Below, in pieces: positions 17,869 through 26,456 of a DNA stretch of 64,000 nt. The DNA is from Cytophagales bacterium WSM2-2 (GTDB taxonomy: Bacteria; Bacteroidota; Bacteroidia; Cytophagales; Cyclobacteriaceae). The notes beneath the pieces are model-generated. The model searched no databases and had not been told where the DNA came from. It saw only the letters and a program-made list of their open reading frames with translations. The position numbers and the translations under genes were made by a program. Location: NCBI GenBank assembly GCA_015472025.1, contig BNHL01000001.1, forward strand, positions 5,134,001 through 5,198,000, written 5' to 3'. Numbering within the stretch: the first letter of the stretch is position 1; each line of letters begins with the position of its first letter.

Positions 17869-18572
17869 TTATACTCTGCAGTTGGGACGTGAACTTTAGA
17901 ATCTTGAATGAGGTGTCCACCCTTCATTTGTAAAATCCGCTCTGTCATTTGGGCTAACTCAAGATTGTGTGTCACCAATACCAATGTCGTTTTCTCCTGG
18001 CGGTTCATTTCGAAAATAAGCTCCGTGATTTGCTTTGCGTTTTCTTCATCCAGATTACCTGTTGGCTCATCTGCGAATAGGATTTTTGGAGACACAATAA
18101 ATGCCCGTGCAATAGCCACCCGTTGCTGCTCTCCTCCCGATAACTGTGACGGGAAATGGTGCAACCGATCCTGAAGTCCTACCCTGGAAAGAAGGTCTTT
18201 AGCCTTTGATGTGATATTCTTTTCGCCCCTCAACTCCAGTGGCACCATAACGTTCTCTAAAGCCGTAAGCGTGGAGAGAAGTTGAAAATTCTGGAACACA
18301 AAACCCACGTACTGATTTCTTATGTAGGCGCGATCATCTTCACTCATCGTGTTTAGCTTAAATCCCATGAGCGACACATATCCACTCGTTGGAACATCAA
18401 GGCCTGCACACAGTCCTAACAACGTTGTCTTACCACTGCCCGATGGGCCGATGATCGAGAGACTGGTGCCTTGCGTGGCCTCGAAAGAGACCTGGTCCAG
18501 TACAGTAAGTTTTTTATCGGCTGAAGAATAGGTTTTAGTCAATTGTTCCGCCTGCAGTACGACTTCTGCCAT
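17865..18572 (-). CDS. ABC transporter ATP-binding protein (LolD/YbbA-like)
   Basis: The 235-residue ATPase shows Walker A (IGPSGSGKTT, 41-50), a Q-loop (FVFQNFQLLS), the ABC signature LSGGEQQR (144-151), Walker B (ILFADEP) and the switch His (LVTHNLE). It has the short loops typical of the LolD/MacB ATPase class that powers FtsX-type permeases. It is coupled by an ATGA overlap to the permease gene downstream. Confidence 0.96.
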   Translation of the reverse strand: MAEVVLQAEQLTKTYSSADKKLTVLDQVSFEATQGTSLSIIGPSGSGKTTLLGLCAGLDVPTSGYVSLMGFKLNTMSEDDRAYIRNQYVGFVFQNFQLLSTLTALENVMVPLELRGEKNITSKAKDLLSRVGLQDRLHHFPSQLSGGEQQRVAIARAFIVSPKILFADEPTGNLDEENAKQITELIFEMNRQEKTTLVLVTHNLELAQMTERILQMKGGHLIQDSKVHVPTAEYK

Positions 18573-18638
18573 GAGAAAGCTTTGGGTGTTGAATTTTTAA
18601 AGATAGTCGCAATTCTTTACAAAATATTGCACTGCTCT

Positions 18639-19649
18639 TTAAACGGATAAATTCATCTCCCGTATTCTCCTAAGCTTGTGTATTAATTTTGCAGATTCGG
18701 TGAAGTCGAGCGTCTGTTGACCATCACTGAAAGCTTCTTCGGGCTTTTGATGAGTCTCATAGATCACGCCATCAGCCCCGGCAATGGCAGCGGCCAGTGC
18801 TACAGGCTCTACGAACTCCCGGATGCCAATGCCATGTGAAGGGTCTGCGATCACGGGAAGATGAGTTTTTTCTTTCAGGATAGGAATGGCATTGATGTCA
18901 AAAGTATTGCGACTGGCTTTTTCATATGTTCGAATCCCACGCTCGCAAAGCATGAGCTTTTCGTTACCAGCAGAAAACACATATTCTGCAGAGTACAGCA
19001 ACTCTTCAATTGTTCCTGAAATCCCGCGTTTGATCATCACAGGTTTGTCCACTTTGCCCAATTCGTCAAGCAGGTTGAAGTTCTGCGTATTGCGAGCTCC
19101 AACCTGGAACACATCCACGTAATCGAGCATGGGTTCAATCTGGCTCACCTGCATTACTTCAGTCACGATTTTTATCCCTGCACTTCTTGCAGCAGAATAC
19201 CAGAGCTTAAGACCTTCTACCCCCAAACCCCGAAATGCATAGGGTGAACTGCGCGGCTTGAAGACTCCACCCCGCATGATACGCACTCCGTTTTCCTTCA
19301 GGTGAGCAATCGTCTGATTAATTTGTTTTTCATTTTCAATTGAACACGGTCCAGCCATAATAGCAAGGGAGCCATCACCGATCTTGACGCCATCACCCAA
19401 ATCAATAGCAGTTCGGTTTACTTTCCACTTTCGTGAGACAAGCTTGTAGTCATCTGAGACACGATGGATATCTGCAATACCCGGCATGCTCCCCAGTCTT
19501 CGGATGTCGAATTCTTTCTTGCCGATGGCAACGAGGTAGTTTCCACACTGGGTCGTCACTTCGTTTGGTTTATATCCAAGCTCATGAATAGCAGACACAA
19601 TGGATGCCTTCTCCCCTGTTGAAACTGATTTTAAAAACTGAATGATCAT
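18639..19649 (-). CDS. aroF: 3-deoxy-7-phosphoheptulonate (DAHP) synthase
   Basis: The 336-residue enzyme condenses PEP and erythrose 4-phosphate, the entry step of the shikimate pathway. The N-terminal 70 residues form a ferredoxin/ACT-like domain as in Thermotoga-type DAHP synthases, likely for feedback control. The barrel has MAGPCSIENEKQ, GGVFKPRSSPYAF, VGARNTQNF and IADPSHGIG. It is the last gene of the trp operon, 3 bp after trpA, so chorismate supply is regulated together with Trp synthesis. The paralogue name (aroF, aroG or aroA) is by convention. Confidence 0.94.
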   Translation of the reverse strand: MIIQFLKSVSTGEKASIVSAIHELGYKPNEVTTQCGNYLVAIGKKEFDIRRLGSMPGIADIHRVSDDYKLVSRKWKVNRTAIDLGDGVKIGDGSLAIMAGPCSIENEKQINQTIAHLKENGVRIMRGGVFKPRSSPYAFRGLGVEGLKLWYSAARSAGIKIVTEVMQVSQIEPMLDYVDVFQVGARNTQNFNLLDELGKVDKPVMIKRGISGTIEELLYSAEYVFSAGNEKLMLCERGIRTYEKASRNTFDINAIPILKEKTHLPVIADPSHGIGIREFVEPVALAAAIAGADGVIYETHQKPEEAFSDGQQTLDFTESAKLIHKLRRIREMNLSV

Positions 19650-19652
19650 TTC

Positions 19653-20426
19653 TTATCCCTTAATTGACTGAACAAAACTTCCTATTTCTTTGTCAAAGTC
19701 CTTAGCTGACTTTAAAAGCTGAATAAACGCACTGCCGATAATAGCTCCCGAACCGAATTCACACGCTTTAGCAAATGTTTCCCGGGATGAAATTCCAAAT
19801 CCAATCAGCAGCGGGTTCTTTAATTTAAGCGACTGGAGTTTTTTGAAATAAGCTACCTGGTCTTCGGTAAAGTTCCCTTTGGCTCCTGTTGTACTCGATG
19901 CCGACACAGCATAGATAAACCCTTCACTTGCCCGATCAATCTGATAAATTCGTTCTGTCGATGTCGTTGGCGAGATCAGAAAGATATTTTTGAGGTCATG
20001 CTTGAGGAATAGTTCCTTGTATTCATTTTCAAATTCCTGGAGCGGAAGATCGGGCAGAATTACACCGTCCACACCAGATTTTACTGCATCACGGCAAAAA
20101 TTTTCGATGCCATATTGCAGCACCGGGTTCAGGTAGCCCATTAAAATTACAGGAACCTTAACCTCCTTCCGCAATTCCCCGACTTGCTGCAGCAACAGCT
20201 TCAGGTTCATTCCGTTGTCCAGGGCAATTTTGTTGCTATCCTGTATCACCGGTCCGTCCGCAACAGGGTCTGAAAATGGAATCCCGATTTCGATTACATC
20301 AGCACCGGCTTTTTCCAGGCCGCGAGCAATCGATGGAGTATCATTAAGTCCTGGAAATCCTGCTGTATAAAAAACAGAAAGTATGTTTTTATTTTTTTTA
20401 TTGAATAGTTCCGTAATCCGGTTCAT
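19653..20426 (-). CDS. trpA: Tryptophan synthase alpha subunit
   Basis: The 257-residue TIM barrel cleaves indole-3-glycerol phosphate to indole, which is channelled to TrpB. Diagnostic segments are GADVIEIGIPFSDPVADGP, with the catalytic Glu and Asp region, and GVDGVILPDLPLQE. GIGF-type phosphate binding is present near the C-terminus (LIGFGISS). Length is normal. It lies between trpB (32 bp upstream) and the DAHP synthase gene (3 bp downstream). Confidence 0.97.
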   Translation of the reverse strand: MNRITELFNKKNKNILSVFYTAGFPGLNDTPSIARGLEKAGADVIEIGIPFSDPVADGPVIQDSNKIALDNGMNLKLLLQQVGELRKEVKVPVILMGYLNPVLQYGIENFCRDAVKSGVDGVILPDLPLQEFENEYKELFLKHDLKNIFLISPTTSTERIYQIDRASEGFIYAVSASSTTGAKGNFTEDQVAYFKKLQSLKLKNPLLIGFGISSRETFAKACEFGSGAIIGSAFIQLLKSAKDFDKEIGSFVQSIKG

Positions 20427-20458
20427 GCCGTCAATGTTGAGTTTGAAATATTGAATAA

Positions 20459-21640
20459 TTAATACTTTCCCCAGCGGATATAAGTCTCAAGGTCTTTGTC
20501 GCCACGGCCTGACAGATTCACGACAACTACATCTCCTTCCTCCAGTTCAAGTTTATTAAGTACAGCTACTGCGTGGGCACTTTCAATAGCCGGAATAATT
20601 CCTTCCATCCTGCTCAACTCTATCCCTGCATTCATCGCTTCTTCATCTGTTACATTTAGAAATTGTACGCGGTTGGTTTCAAACAAATGAGCATGCATCG
20701 GTCCTATCCCCGGGTAGTCAAGGCCTGCAGAGATAGAATAAGGCTCTATCACCTGGCCATCGTGCGTTTGCATGAGCAATGATTTGCTCCCATGCAAAAT
20801 CCCAACACGACCCAGTGCCGTAGTTGCTGCCGATTCGTTAGTGTCAACACCTTTACCGGCTGCCTCCACGCCGACAAGGCTTACATGTTCATCATCTAAA
20901 AAATGATAGAACGCGCCAGCCGCATTACTTCCTCCACCAACGCAAGCAACAACATAGTCCGGGTATGGATTACCGGTTGCAGCCGTCAATTGATTTTTGA
21001 TTTCCTCGCTGATGACCGACTGGAATTTCGCAACCATGTCAGGATATGGGTGTGGCCCAACTACTGAGCCGATGATGTAGTGGGTATCTGTAGGATTATT
21101 GATCCAGTGACGCATAGCCTCATTGGTTGCGTCTTTTAAAGTCATGTTTCCTGAGAGCGCGGGTACAACCTTCGCTCCCAAAATCCGCATGCGTTCCACG
21201 TTGGGTCGTTGACGTTCCATATCAAGTTTGCCCATGTAGACAATACACTCCATGCCCATCAACGCACAAACCGTTGCTGTTGCCACGCCATGCTGGCCAG
21301 CGCCAGTTTCAGCAATGATCTTTTGCTTGCCCAGTCGTTTCGCCAACAAGATCTGCCCGATTGTATTATTGATTTTATGTGCCCCGGTATGACACAAGTC
21401 CTCCCGTTTCAGATAAATGCTTGCTTTCCATTTTTCCGATAACCGGTTTGCCAGAAACAAAGGTGTTGGTCGTCCAACGTAATCGCGAAGCAAGCCTTCA
21501 AAGTCTTTCCTAAATTCCGCTGACTCAATAATGGGCAAATAATTGACACGCAGTTCTTCGACATTGGGATAGAGCATTTCAGGAATGTAAGCTCCACCAA
21601 ATTTTCCATAGTATCCTCGTTCATCAACCGTGTATCTCAT
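20459..21640 (-). CDS. trpB: Tryptophan synthase beta subunit
   Basis: From the ATG at 21640 the 393-residue PLP enzyme makes L-tryptophan from indole and serine. It shows [14 protein letters not shown] at the N-terminus, the PLP Lys in [11 protein letters not shown], the [10 protein letters not shown] loop and the phosphate-binding [10 protein letters not shown]. The start at MRYTVDERG gives a 17-bp overlap with trpF; an upstream start at 21682 would add 14 non-conserved residues. Confidence 0.97.
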   Translation of the reverse strand: MRYTVDERGYYGKFGGAYIPEMLYPNVEELRVNYLPIIESAEFRKDFEGLLRDYVGRPTPLFLANRLSEKWKASIYLKREDLCHTGAHKINNTIGQILLAKRLGKQKIIAETGAGQHGVATATVCALMGMECIVYMGKLDMERQRPNVERMRILGAKVVPALSGNMTLKDATNEAMRHWINNPTDTHYIIGSVVGPHPYPDMVAKFQSVISEEIKNQLTAATGNPYPDYVVACVGGGSNAAGAFYHFLDDEHVSLVGVEAAGKGVDTNESAATTALGRVGILHGSKSLLMQTHDGQVIEPYSISAGLDYPGIGPMHAHLFETNRVQFLNVTDEEAMNAGIELSRMEGIIPAIESAHAVAVLNKLELEEGDVVVVNLSGRGDKDLETYIRWGKY

Positions 21641-22271
21641 GGGATGGTTGGTTAAGAATTTGAAACATCGTATTAAGCACATTCACATCTTTTAATCCGG
21701 GTTCGATTTCCGCCCTGCTATTGATATCCACAGAGAAAAGGTTAGAATCTTTCAGTTCATTGACCTGGCCGATATTCTCCACCGATAAGCCACCACCAAG
21801 AAAAAAAGGAGTACGCTTGTCGTATTTCTTCAGCAAACCCCAGTCGAAGGTTTTACCAATACCGCCATGGCCATTTCCTTTGGTGTCGAATAGAAAAAAA
21901 TCAGCGCTGGAGTTGAACTCGCGGGTAACATTGAAGTTGAACTGCGGGTCTATCCGAAATGACTTGATTACTTTCGCTTTGATTCGCAGCAGTTCACAAT
22001 CGTATTGAGATTCATCTCCATGCAACTGCACAAAATCCAGTTTATGTTTCTCAATAAGTTGCACGATTTTATACGGTTTCTCGTCAACGAATACTCCCAC
22101 TCGTTTGATGTGCTTTGGGAAATCCCCGGGAATAGCAAAGTTTTCTCCGACATATCTTTGGGATTGGCTGTAGAAGATGAAGCCCATAAAATCGGGGTTG
22201 AGTGCTGCTACGTCCATAATATTATCAGGGTCGCGCATCCCGCATACCTTGATTCTGAAATTATTTTCCAT
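21624..22271 (-). CDS. trpF: Phosphoribosylanthranilate isomerase
   Basis: The 215-residue TIM-barrel enzyme performs the Amadori rearrangement of N-(5-phosphoribosyl)anthranilate. It begins with the [10 protein letters not shown] motif holding the catalytic Cys and contains VQLHGDES and [12 protein letters not shown] (phosphate binding). It overlaps trpC by 11 bp at its start and trpB by 17 bp at its end, indicating tight coupling. It is a separate gene here rather than a trpC-trpF fusion. Confidence 0.96.
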   Translation of the reverse strand: MENNFRIKVCGMRDPDNIMDVAALNPDFMGFIFYSQSQRYVGENFAIPGDFPKHIKRVGVFVDEKPYKIVQLIEKHKLDFVQLHGDESQYDCELLRIKAKVIKSFRIDPQFNFNVTREFNSSADFFLFDTKGNGHGGIGKTFDWGLLKKYDKRTPFFLGGGLSVENIGQVNELKDSNLFSVDINSRAEIEPGLKDVNVLNTMFQILNQPSHEIHG

Positions 22272-23064
22272 TGGAAAGTTTGTTTAGTGTTTCAACAAAT
22301 TCAAATGCTACCGACTCAGGTCGGCTGTGTCTCATAAAATTCTCTCCGATCAAAAAACCTTCGAAGCCAAATTTTCTTAGTTCAACAACTGTTTCCGGTG
22401 AATTGATTCCGCTCTCTGAAATTTTAACAATGTCTTTAGGAATTAATTCTGAAATCCTCTTAGAAACATCTACATTAACTTCGAACGTTTTCAGGTCACG
22501 GTTATTTACTCCGATCAGGTCTACGGAGGGAAAATAGATTGGGGACAGTTCTTGCTGCGTGTGAACCTCAACCAGTACCTCGAGTCCTAATGAATGAGCA
22601 AAATTCGCCAACTCCTTCAAGCGTTCCGGTTTCATAACGGCCGCGATCAAAAGAATGGCATCCGCTCCGATTGATTTTGCCTCAATGACCTGGTATTCAT
22701 CAATGACGAAATCCTTCCGGAGAATCGGGCAATAGTTAAACTTACGCGCCACCATCAAATCTTCGCTGCTACCGCCAAAAAAATCCTTGTCCGTAAGGAT
22801 AGACAAGGCACTTGCTCCAGCCTGCATATAACCGATTGAAGTTCGCTCAACGGAAGCATACGGATTGATTGGCCCTTTGGACGGGGACTTGCGTTTAAAC
22901 TCTGCGATGATTCCAGACTTGTCTTTTCGCTGCACGTACTTTTTCAATGAGACCACCGGCGAAGAAAAAAAAGTGCTCTGCTCAAGGAGTTTGACAGGGT
23001 ATAAACTTTGTCTTTCCGCTACTTCGGTTTTCTTCCTTTCTATAATTTGTTCCAGAATATTCAT
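22261..23064 (-). CDS. trpC: Indole-3-glycerol phosphate synthase
   Basis: The 267-residue TIM barrel closes the indole ring from carboxyphenylaminodeoxyribulose phosphate. Motifs are IIAEFKRKSPSKGPI (catalytic Lys), LSILTDKDFFGGS, ILRKDFVIDEYQ and IGVNNRDLKTF. Length is normal. It starts 2 bp after the trpD stop. Confidence 0.97.
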   Translation of the reverse strand: MNILEQIIERKKTEVAERQSLYPVKLLEQSTFFSSPVVSLKKYVQRKDKSGIIAEFKRKSPSKGPINPYASVERTSIGYMQAGASALSILTDKDFFGGSSEDLMVARKFNYCPILRKDFVIDEYQVIEAKSIGADAILLIAAVMKPERLKELANFAHSLGLEVLVEVHTQQELSPIYFPSVDLIGVNNRDLKTFEVNVDVSKRISELIPKDIVKISESGINSPETVVELRKFGFEGFLIGENFMRHSRPESVAFEFVETLNKLSNGK

Positions 23065-23066
23065 AC

Positions 23067-24053
23067 TCAGTTGTCAATTAATTTTTTAAAGGCGTTTAAT
23101 GCTTTGCCAGACTCCAGTACTTCTTTCGCTTTGGCCATACCACTTTCCAATCCTCTCCTTTGATCACCGCAATACAAAGCCATTCCAGCATTGGCGATAA
23201 CTACTGCATTTTGTGCGGGTGTGCCTTTCCCTTCCAATACATTCATGAAAATTTTTGCAGACTCGTCCATCGAATTTCCACCGGCCAGATCAGCTTGGGT
23301 AAGTTTTGACAGCCGAAGCATTTCCGGTGCTGCCATCTCTTCACCACCATTGAAAAAATATTTGAATGGTCCGGTGAGTGAAATCTCATCGTAGCCATCA
23401 ATCGAATGCAGGATGACAAATTCCTTATCTGTCTGTTGATAGAGGTAGCCGTATTGTCTGGCCAGCTCCAGGTTGAAAACTCCTACGAGCTGGCGACTGG
23501 GAAATGCGGGGTTTACCATGGGGCCTAGCATGTTAAAGAACGTTTTCACCCCGAGTTCCTTGCGAATAGGCGCAACGTTTTTCATCGCTGGGTGAAAGAG
23601 TGGAGCATGCATAAAACAGATGTTGGCCCGGTCGATACTTCGCTTAAGCTCGTCTTTGTTGTTTGTAAATTTATAACCGAAGTATTCCAAAATGTTGGAA
23701 GAACCGGACAATGACGATACGCCATAGTTGCCGTGCTTGGCTACCGGTTGACCTGCTGCTGCCACTACAAAAGAGGACAACGTTGAGATATTGAATGTAT
23801 TTTTTGCATCACCACCAGTACCGCACAGGTCCATTACCGGTTCGTCAAATTTTACGGCAATGCAGAGTTCGAGCATCGCGTCCCGGAAGCCGGCTAACTC
23901 TTCAACTGTAATCCCTCGCATCATGTACACCGTCATGAAGGCAGAAGTCTGACTGGGATTGAATTTTCCGGTCGCCAAATCCATCAGCACCTGTCGCGCC
24001 ACTTCTTTGGTGAGCGTACGATGTGACGTAAGTTCATTTAGTACTTCTTTCAT
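23067..24053 (-). CDS. trpD: Anthranilate phosphoribosyltransferase
   Basis: The 328-residue enzyme adds phosphoribose from PRPP to anthranilate. It has the PRPP-binding DLCGTGGDAKNTFNIST motif, the KHGNYGVSSLSGS segment and APLFHPAMKNV for anthranilate binding. Length is normal for the stand-alone enzyme. It lies 7 bp downstream of trpG. Confidence 0.97.
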   Translation of the reverse strand: MKEVLNELTSHRTLTKEVARQVLMDLATGKFNPSQTSAFMTVYMMRGITVEELAGFRDAMLELCIAVKFDEPVMDLCGTGGDAKNTFNISTLSSFVVAAAGQPVAKHGNYGVSSLSGSSNILEYFGYKFTNNKDELKRSIDRANICFMHAPLFHPAMKNVAPIRKELGVKTFFNMLGPMVNPAFPSRQLVGVFNLELARQYGYLYQQTDKEFVILHSIDGYDEISLTGPFKYFFNGGEEMAAPEMLRLSKLTQADLAGGNSMDESAKIFMNVLEGKGTPAQNAVVIANAGMALYCGDQRRGLESGMAKAKEVLESGKALNAFKKLIDN

Positions 24054-24060
24054 GAGTTGT

Positions 24061-24627
24061 TCAATTTTTCAACCAGTTCTCAATCATTTTCGGGCCTTCC
24101 GGAGTCATTACTGATTCAGGATGAAACTGCACGCCACGCACATCATACTTGACATGGCTCAGGGCCATCACCAGTCCATCTTCGTTAGTAGAAGTAACTT
24201 TCAAATCCGATGGAATACTATCGGGTTTCACCGCCCAGGAATGATAATGTGTGCATTGAAATTTGGACGGCACATTCTGAAACAATTTCTCAGATACATC
24301 CTTAACCGTAGCAGTCGATGTCACCCCGTGCAATACGTCAGGGATGTTGTAAAGCTCAGCTCCAAAGACCTCTGCTATTCCCTGGTGACCAAGGCATATC
24401 CCCAGAATACTTTTTGATGGCAAATAGGTCCTGATCACTTCCTTCATAATTCCAGCTTCGTCCGGGATACCAGGACCAGGAGAAAGCAAAATTTTGTCGT
24501 ACCGACTCACCTCTTCAACGGCAATCTTGTCGTTCCTGAATATATCCGGCTGATGCCCCAGGGCGCGGATGATATGCACGAGGTTGTAAGTGAACGAATC
24601 GTAGTTATCAAGTACTAGTATTTTCAT
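24061..24627 (-). CDS. trpG: Anthranilate synthase component II (glutamine amidotransferase)
   Basis: The 188-residue class-I glutamine amidotransferase supplies ammonia to TrpE. It has the DNYDSFTYNLV start, LSPGPGIPDEAG, the nucleophile Cys near residue 78 (LGICLGHQG) and the His-Glu pair in GVQFHPES. As in other bacteria it may also serve as PabA. It lies 40 bp after trpE. Confidence 0.96.
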   Translation of the reverse strand: MKILVLDNYDSFTYNLVHIIRALGHQPDIFRNDKIAVEEVSRYDKILLSPGPGIPDEAGIMKEVIRTYLPSKSILGICLGHQGIAEVFGAELYNIPDVLHGVTSTATVKDVSEKLFQNVPSKFQCTHYHSWAVKPDSIPSDLKVTSTNEDGLVMALSHVKYDVRGVQFHPESVMTPEGPKMIENWLKN

Positions 24628-24667
24628 GTAAGGTGGTTCCAGTTTTGTTTTTCAACATTTTAAAAAC

Positions 24668-26062
24668 TCAGATTGATTCCGCCATCGTCATGGCTTTACG
24701 CAATGCTTCCAGTTTGTTATTAACTTCTTGCAATTCTTTTTCTTTATCTGATTTAGAGACAATTCCGGCTCCCGCCTGGTAAATCAATTGATTGCCTCTG
24801 CTAAGAAAAGTCCGGATCATAATTGCCTTGTTCAGTGAGCCATCAAACCCGAGGAGTCCGATAGCGCCTCCGTAAAAGCTACGATTTACATTTTCATATT
24901 TATGAATCAGGTTCATGGCCATTACTTTCGGGGCGCCTGAAAGTGTTCCGGCAGGAAAAGTATCCGCAAACATCTGCACTGTTGATGAACCCTCCTTCAG
25001 TTTTCCTGAAACCTTGGAAACGAGGTGAATAACATGAGAGTAGTACTGAATTTCTTTGAATACATCCACCGTGACATGCTCTGCATTTCGGCTCATATCG
25101 TTCCGGGCGAGGTCGACCAGCATGACATGCTCCGCATTTTCTTTTTCATCGGCTCCAAGGCGTGCTGCAATCGCTGCATCCTCCTGGTCGTTGCCGCTTC
25201 TACGAAATGTACCCGCAATGGGATAAATAAAGGCGTGACTGTTATTTACCTGTAGTTGCGCTTCCGGTGATGAGCCGAAAAGCTTGAAACTTCCGTAGTC
25301 AAAATAAAACAGGTAAGGTGACGGATTGATTGAACGAAGTGCGCGGTAAACGTTGAATTCATCTCCTTTGAATGACCTGCTGAACCTGCGTGACAAAACC
25401 ATCTGAAAAACATCCCCACGATAGCAATGTTGTTTTGCTTTCTCAACTGCTTCTAAAAATTCATTATCAGTGATATTCGATGTCTCCTTGCCCGATGCCT
25501 GAAACCGGAATGTAGAAAACCGGTTGCTGAAAATAAGTTGCTCGATTTTCTCCAGAGTTGATGGCTGGTCTCCAAACGTAAATTCATGAAGTTTCAGTTC
25601 GTTGAAGAAATGATCAACCACGATCACGTAGCGGTACAATTTATAAACCATCTCAGGAATGGGGGAATCGGGCGAACTCATCTCCACATCTTCAAAATGG
25701 CGTACCGCATCATAGGAGCAATAGCCAAAGAGTCCCAACGACCGAAACCGGCTGTCGCTTCCCACGTCAAATGAATTCTTAAATTCTTCGAGGAGCTTGG
25801 GCAAGTTAGTTTTCCCTTTATCGAAGTGTATTTCATTAATAAACCCGTCGGGGAATTGAATCCTGAGTTTCTCCTGTCTTACTTCAAATGATGCGATGGG
25901 GTCGCAACAAATCAACGACAGACTGTTTTCACGTCCATGATAATCAGAGCTTTCGAGCAGGATACTTCCGGCAAAAACATCCCGTAGCTTCAAGTAGATA
26001 TTCACAGGCGTCAGTGTGTCTGCCAGAAGTTTCTTGTAGTACGTGTTCAGTTTGTAAATCAT
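24668..26062 (-). CDS. trpE: Anthranilate synthase component I
   Basis: The 464-residue chorismate-utilising enzyme makes anthranilate with TrpG. The N-terminal region includes the LLESSDYHGRENSLS segment, matching the Trp feedback-binding site of TrpE. The C-terminal catalytic domain has QMVLSRRFSRSF, PIAGTFRRSG, MLVDLARNDMSR, FPAGTLSGAPKV and YQAGAGIVSKS. It is the first structural gene after the leader peptide and attenuator. Confidence 0.96.
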   Translation of the reverse strand: MIYKLNTYYKKLLADTLTPVNIYLKLRDVFAGSILLESSDYHGRENSLSLICCDPIASFEVRQEKLRIQFPDGFINEIHFDKGKTNLPKLLEEFKNSFDVGSDSRFRSLGLFGYCSYDAVRHFEDVEMSSPDSPIPEMVYKLYRYVIVVDHFFNELKLHEFTFGDQPSTLEKIEQLIFSNRFSTFRFQASGKETSNITDNEFLEAVEKAKQHCYRGDVFQMVLSRRFSRSFKGDEFNVYRALRSINPSPYLFYFDYGSFKLFGSSPEAQLQVNNSHAFIYPIAGTFRRSGNDQEDAAIAARLGADEKENAEHVMLVDLARNDMSRNAEHVTVDVFKEIQYYSHVIHLVSKVSGKLKEGSSTVQMFADTFPAGTLSGAPKVMAMNLIHKYENVNRSFYGGAIGLLGFDGSLNKAIMIRTFLSRGNQLIYQAGAGIVSKSDKEKELQEVNNKLEALRKAMTMAESI

Positions 26063-26082
26063 ATTTTTCCTGTTGATAAAAT

Positions 26083-26113
26083 AAAAAAAGCCCGCTCGAA
26101 TGATCGGGCGGGC
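26083..26113 (-). terminator. Intrinsic terminator of the trp attenuator
   Basis: On the minus strand GCCCGC (26113-26108) and GCGGGC (26095-26090) form a GC-rich stem followed by seven T residues (26089-26083). It ends 20 bp before the trpE ATG, so transcription stopping here would prevent trp expression. Its 5' half contains CCGATCA (26107-26101), which is exactly complementary to TGATCGG inside the leader peptide gene (26163-26157). That is the expected competing antiterminator pairing. Confidence 0.9.
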
Positions 26114-26163
26114 TTCTCTAAGAGATTATTGTTTTTCAACAAAGCACAATCCTGCACCGATCA
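26101..26163 (-). promoter_or_regulatory. Antiterminator pairing region of the trp leader
   Basis: TGATCGG (26163-26157, in leader codons 16-18) can pair for seven bases with CCGATCA (26107-26101) in the terminator's 5' arm. In the competing state, GCAC and TCA just after the Trp codons can pair with TGA and GTGC around the same segment. A ribosome stalled at the Trp codons would cover the upstream arm and free TGATCGG to block the terminator. The pairing is seen in the sequence; the mechanism is inferred from known trp attenuators. Confidence 0.7.
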
Positions 26164-26210
26164 GTTATTGACCCGTGCCACCACCATGCATTGTTTGAAA
26201 TTTGTGTCAT
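26136..26210 (-). CDS. trpL: trp operon leader peptide
   Basis: This 24-codon open frame starts ATG ACA CAA and ends at TGA. Its peptide begins MTQISNNAWWWHG, with three consecutive Trp codons at 26186-26178. It is followed by an intrinsic terminator and then trpE, the arrangement expected of ribosome-mediated attenuation. Its ATG lies only 3 nt after the stop codon of the THX gene, so it may be translated by re-initiation. The gene is too short for normal gene finders. Confidence 0.88.
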   Translation of the reverse strand: MTQISNNAWWWHGSITDRCRIVLC

Positions 26211-26213
26211 TGT

Positions 26214-26396
26214 TTAGTCTTCTTTCTTCTTTGCTACTTTACGAGCCTTAGGTTTTGAGGCATCACCGGCAGCTTTTGCTGTTTTCTTGCTTGCCGTTCT
26301 TTTCAGTTTTGCTTTGATCTGCTTACGGTTTCTTGAATTACCGTATGAGCCCTTCGAGCGTTTACCTTTCTTTGATTTTTTATCACCTCTTCCCAT
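26214..26396 (-). CDS. 30S ribosomal protein THX family
   Basis: The 60-residue, very basic protein begins MGRGDKKSKKGKRSKGSYG, the hallmark of the Thx/bTHXc family of small-subunit proteins. It has a Lys/Ala-rich tail. In Thermus the protein sits in a cavity at the top of the 30S head. It is directly upstream of the trp leader peptide (3 nt), which is unusual and suggests a shared transcript. Confidence 0.88.
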   Translation of the reverse strand: MGRGDKKSKKGKRSKGSYGNSRNRKQIKAKLKRTASKKTAKAAGDASKPKARKVAKKKED

Positions 26397-26416
26397 TGAA
26401 TAAATTAATTATGCCG

Positions 26417-26448
26417 CAAGTATAAGGATGATTTCGGAGATACAAAAA
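26417..26448 (-). promoter_or_regulatory. Putative promoter for the THX-trp transcript
   Basis: On the minus strand TTTTTG (26448-26443) and TATACTTG (26424-26417) are separated by 18 bp. They resemble the Bacteroidota -33 TTTG and -7 TAnnTTTG boxes with one mismatch. The -7 box lies 20 bp before the THX ATG. No better promoter was seen between THX and trpE, so the trp operon may be read from here. Confidence 0.5.
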
Positions 26449-26456
26449 CCGCCGGA

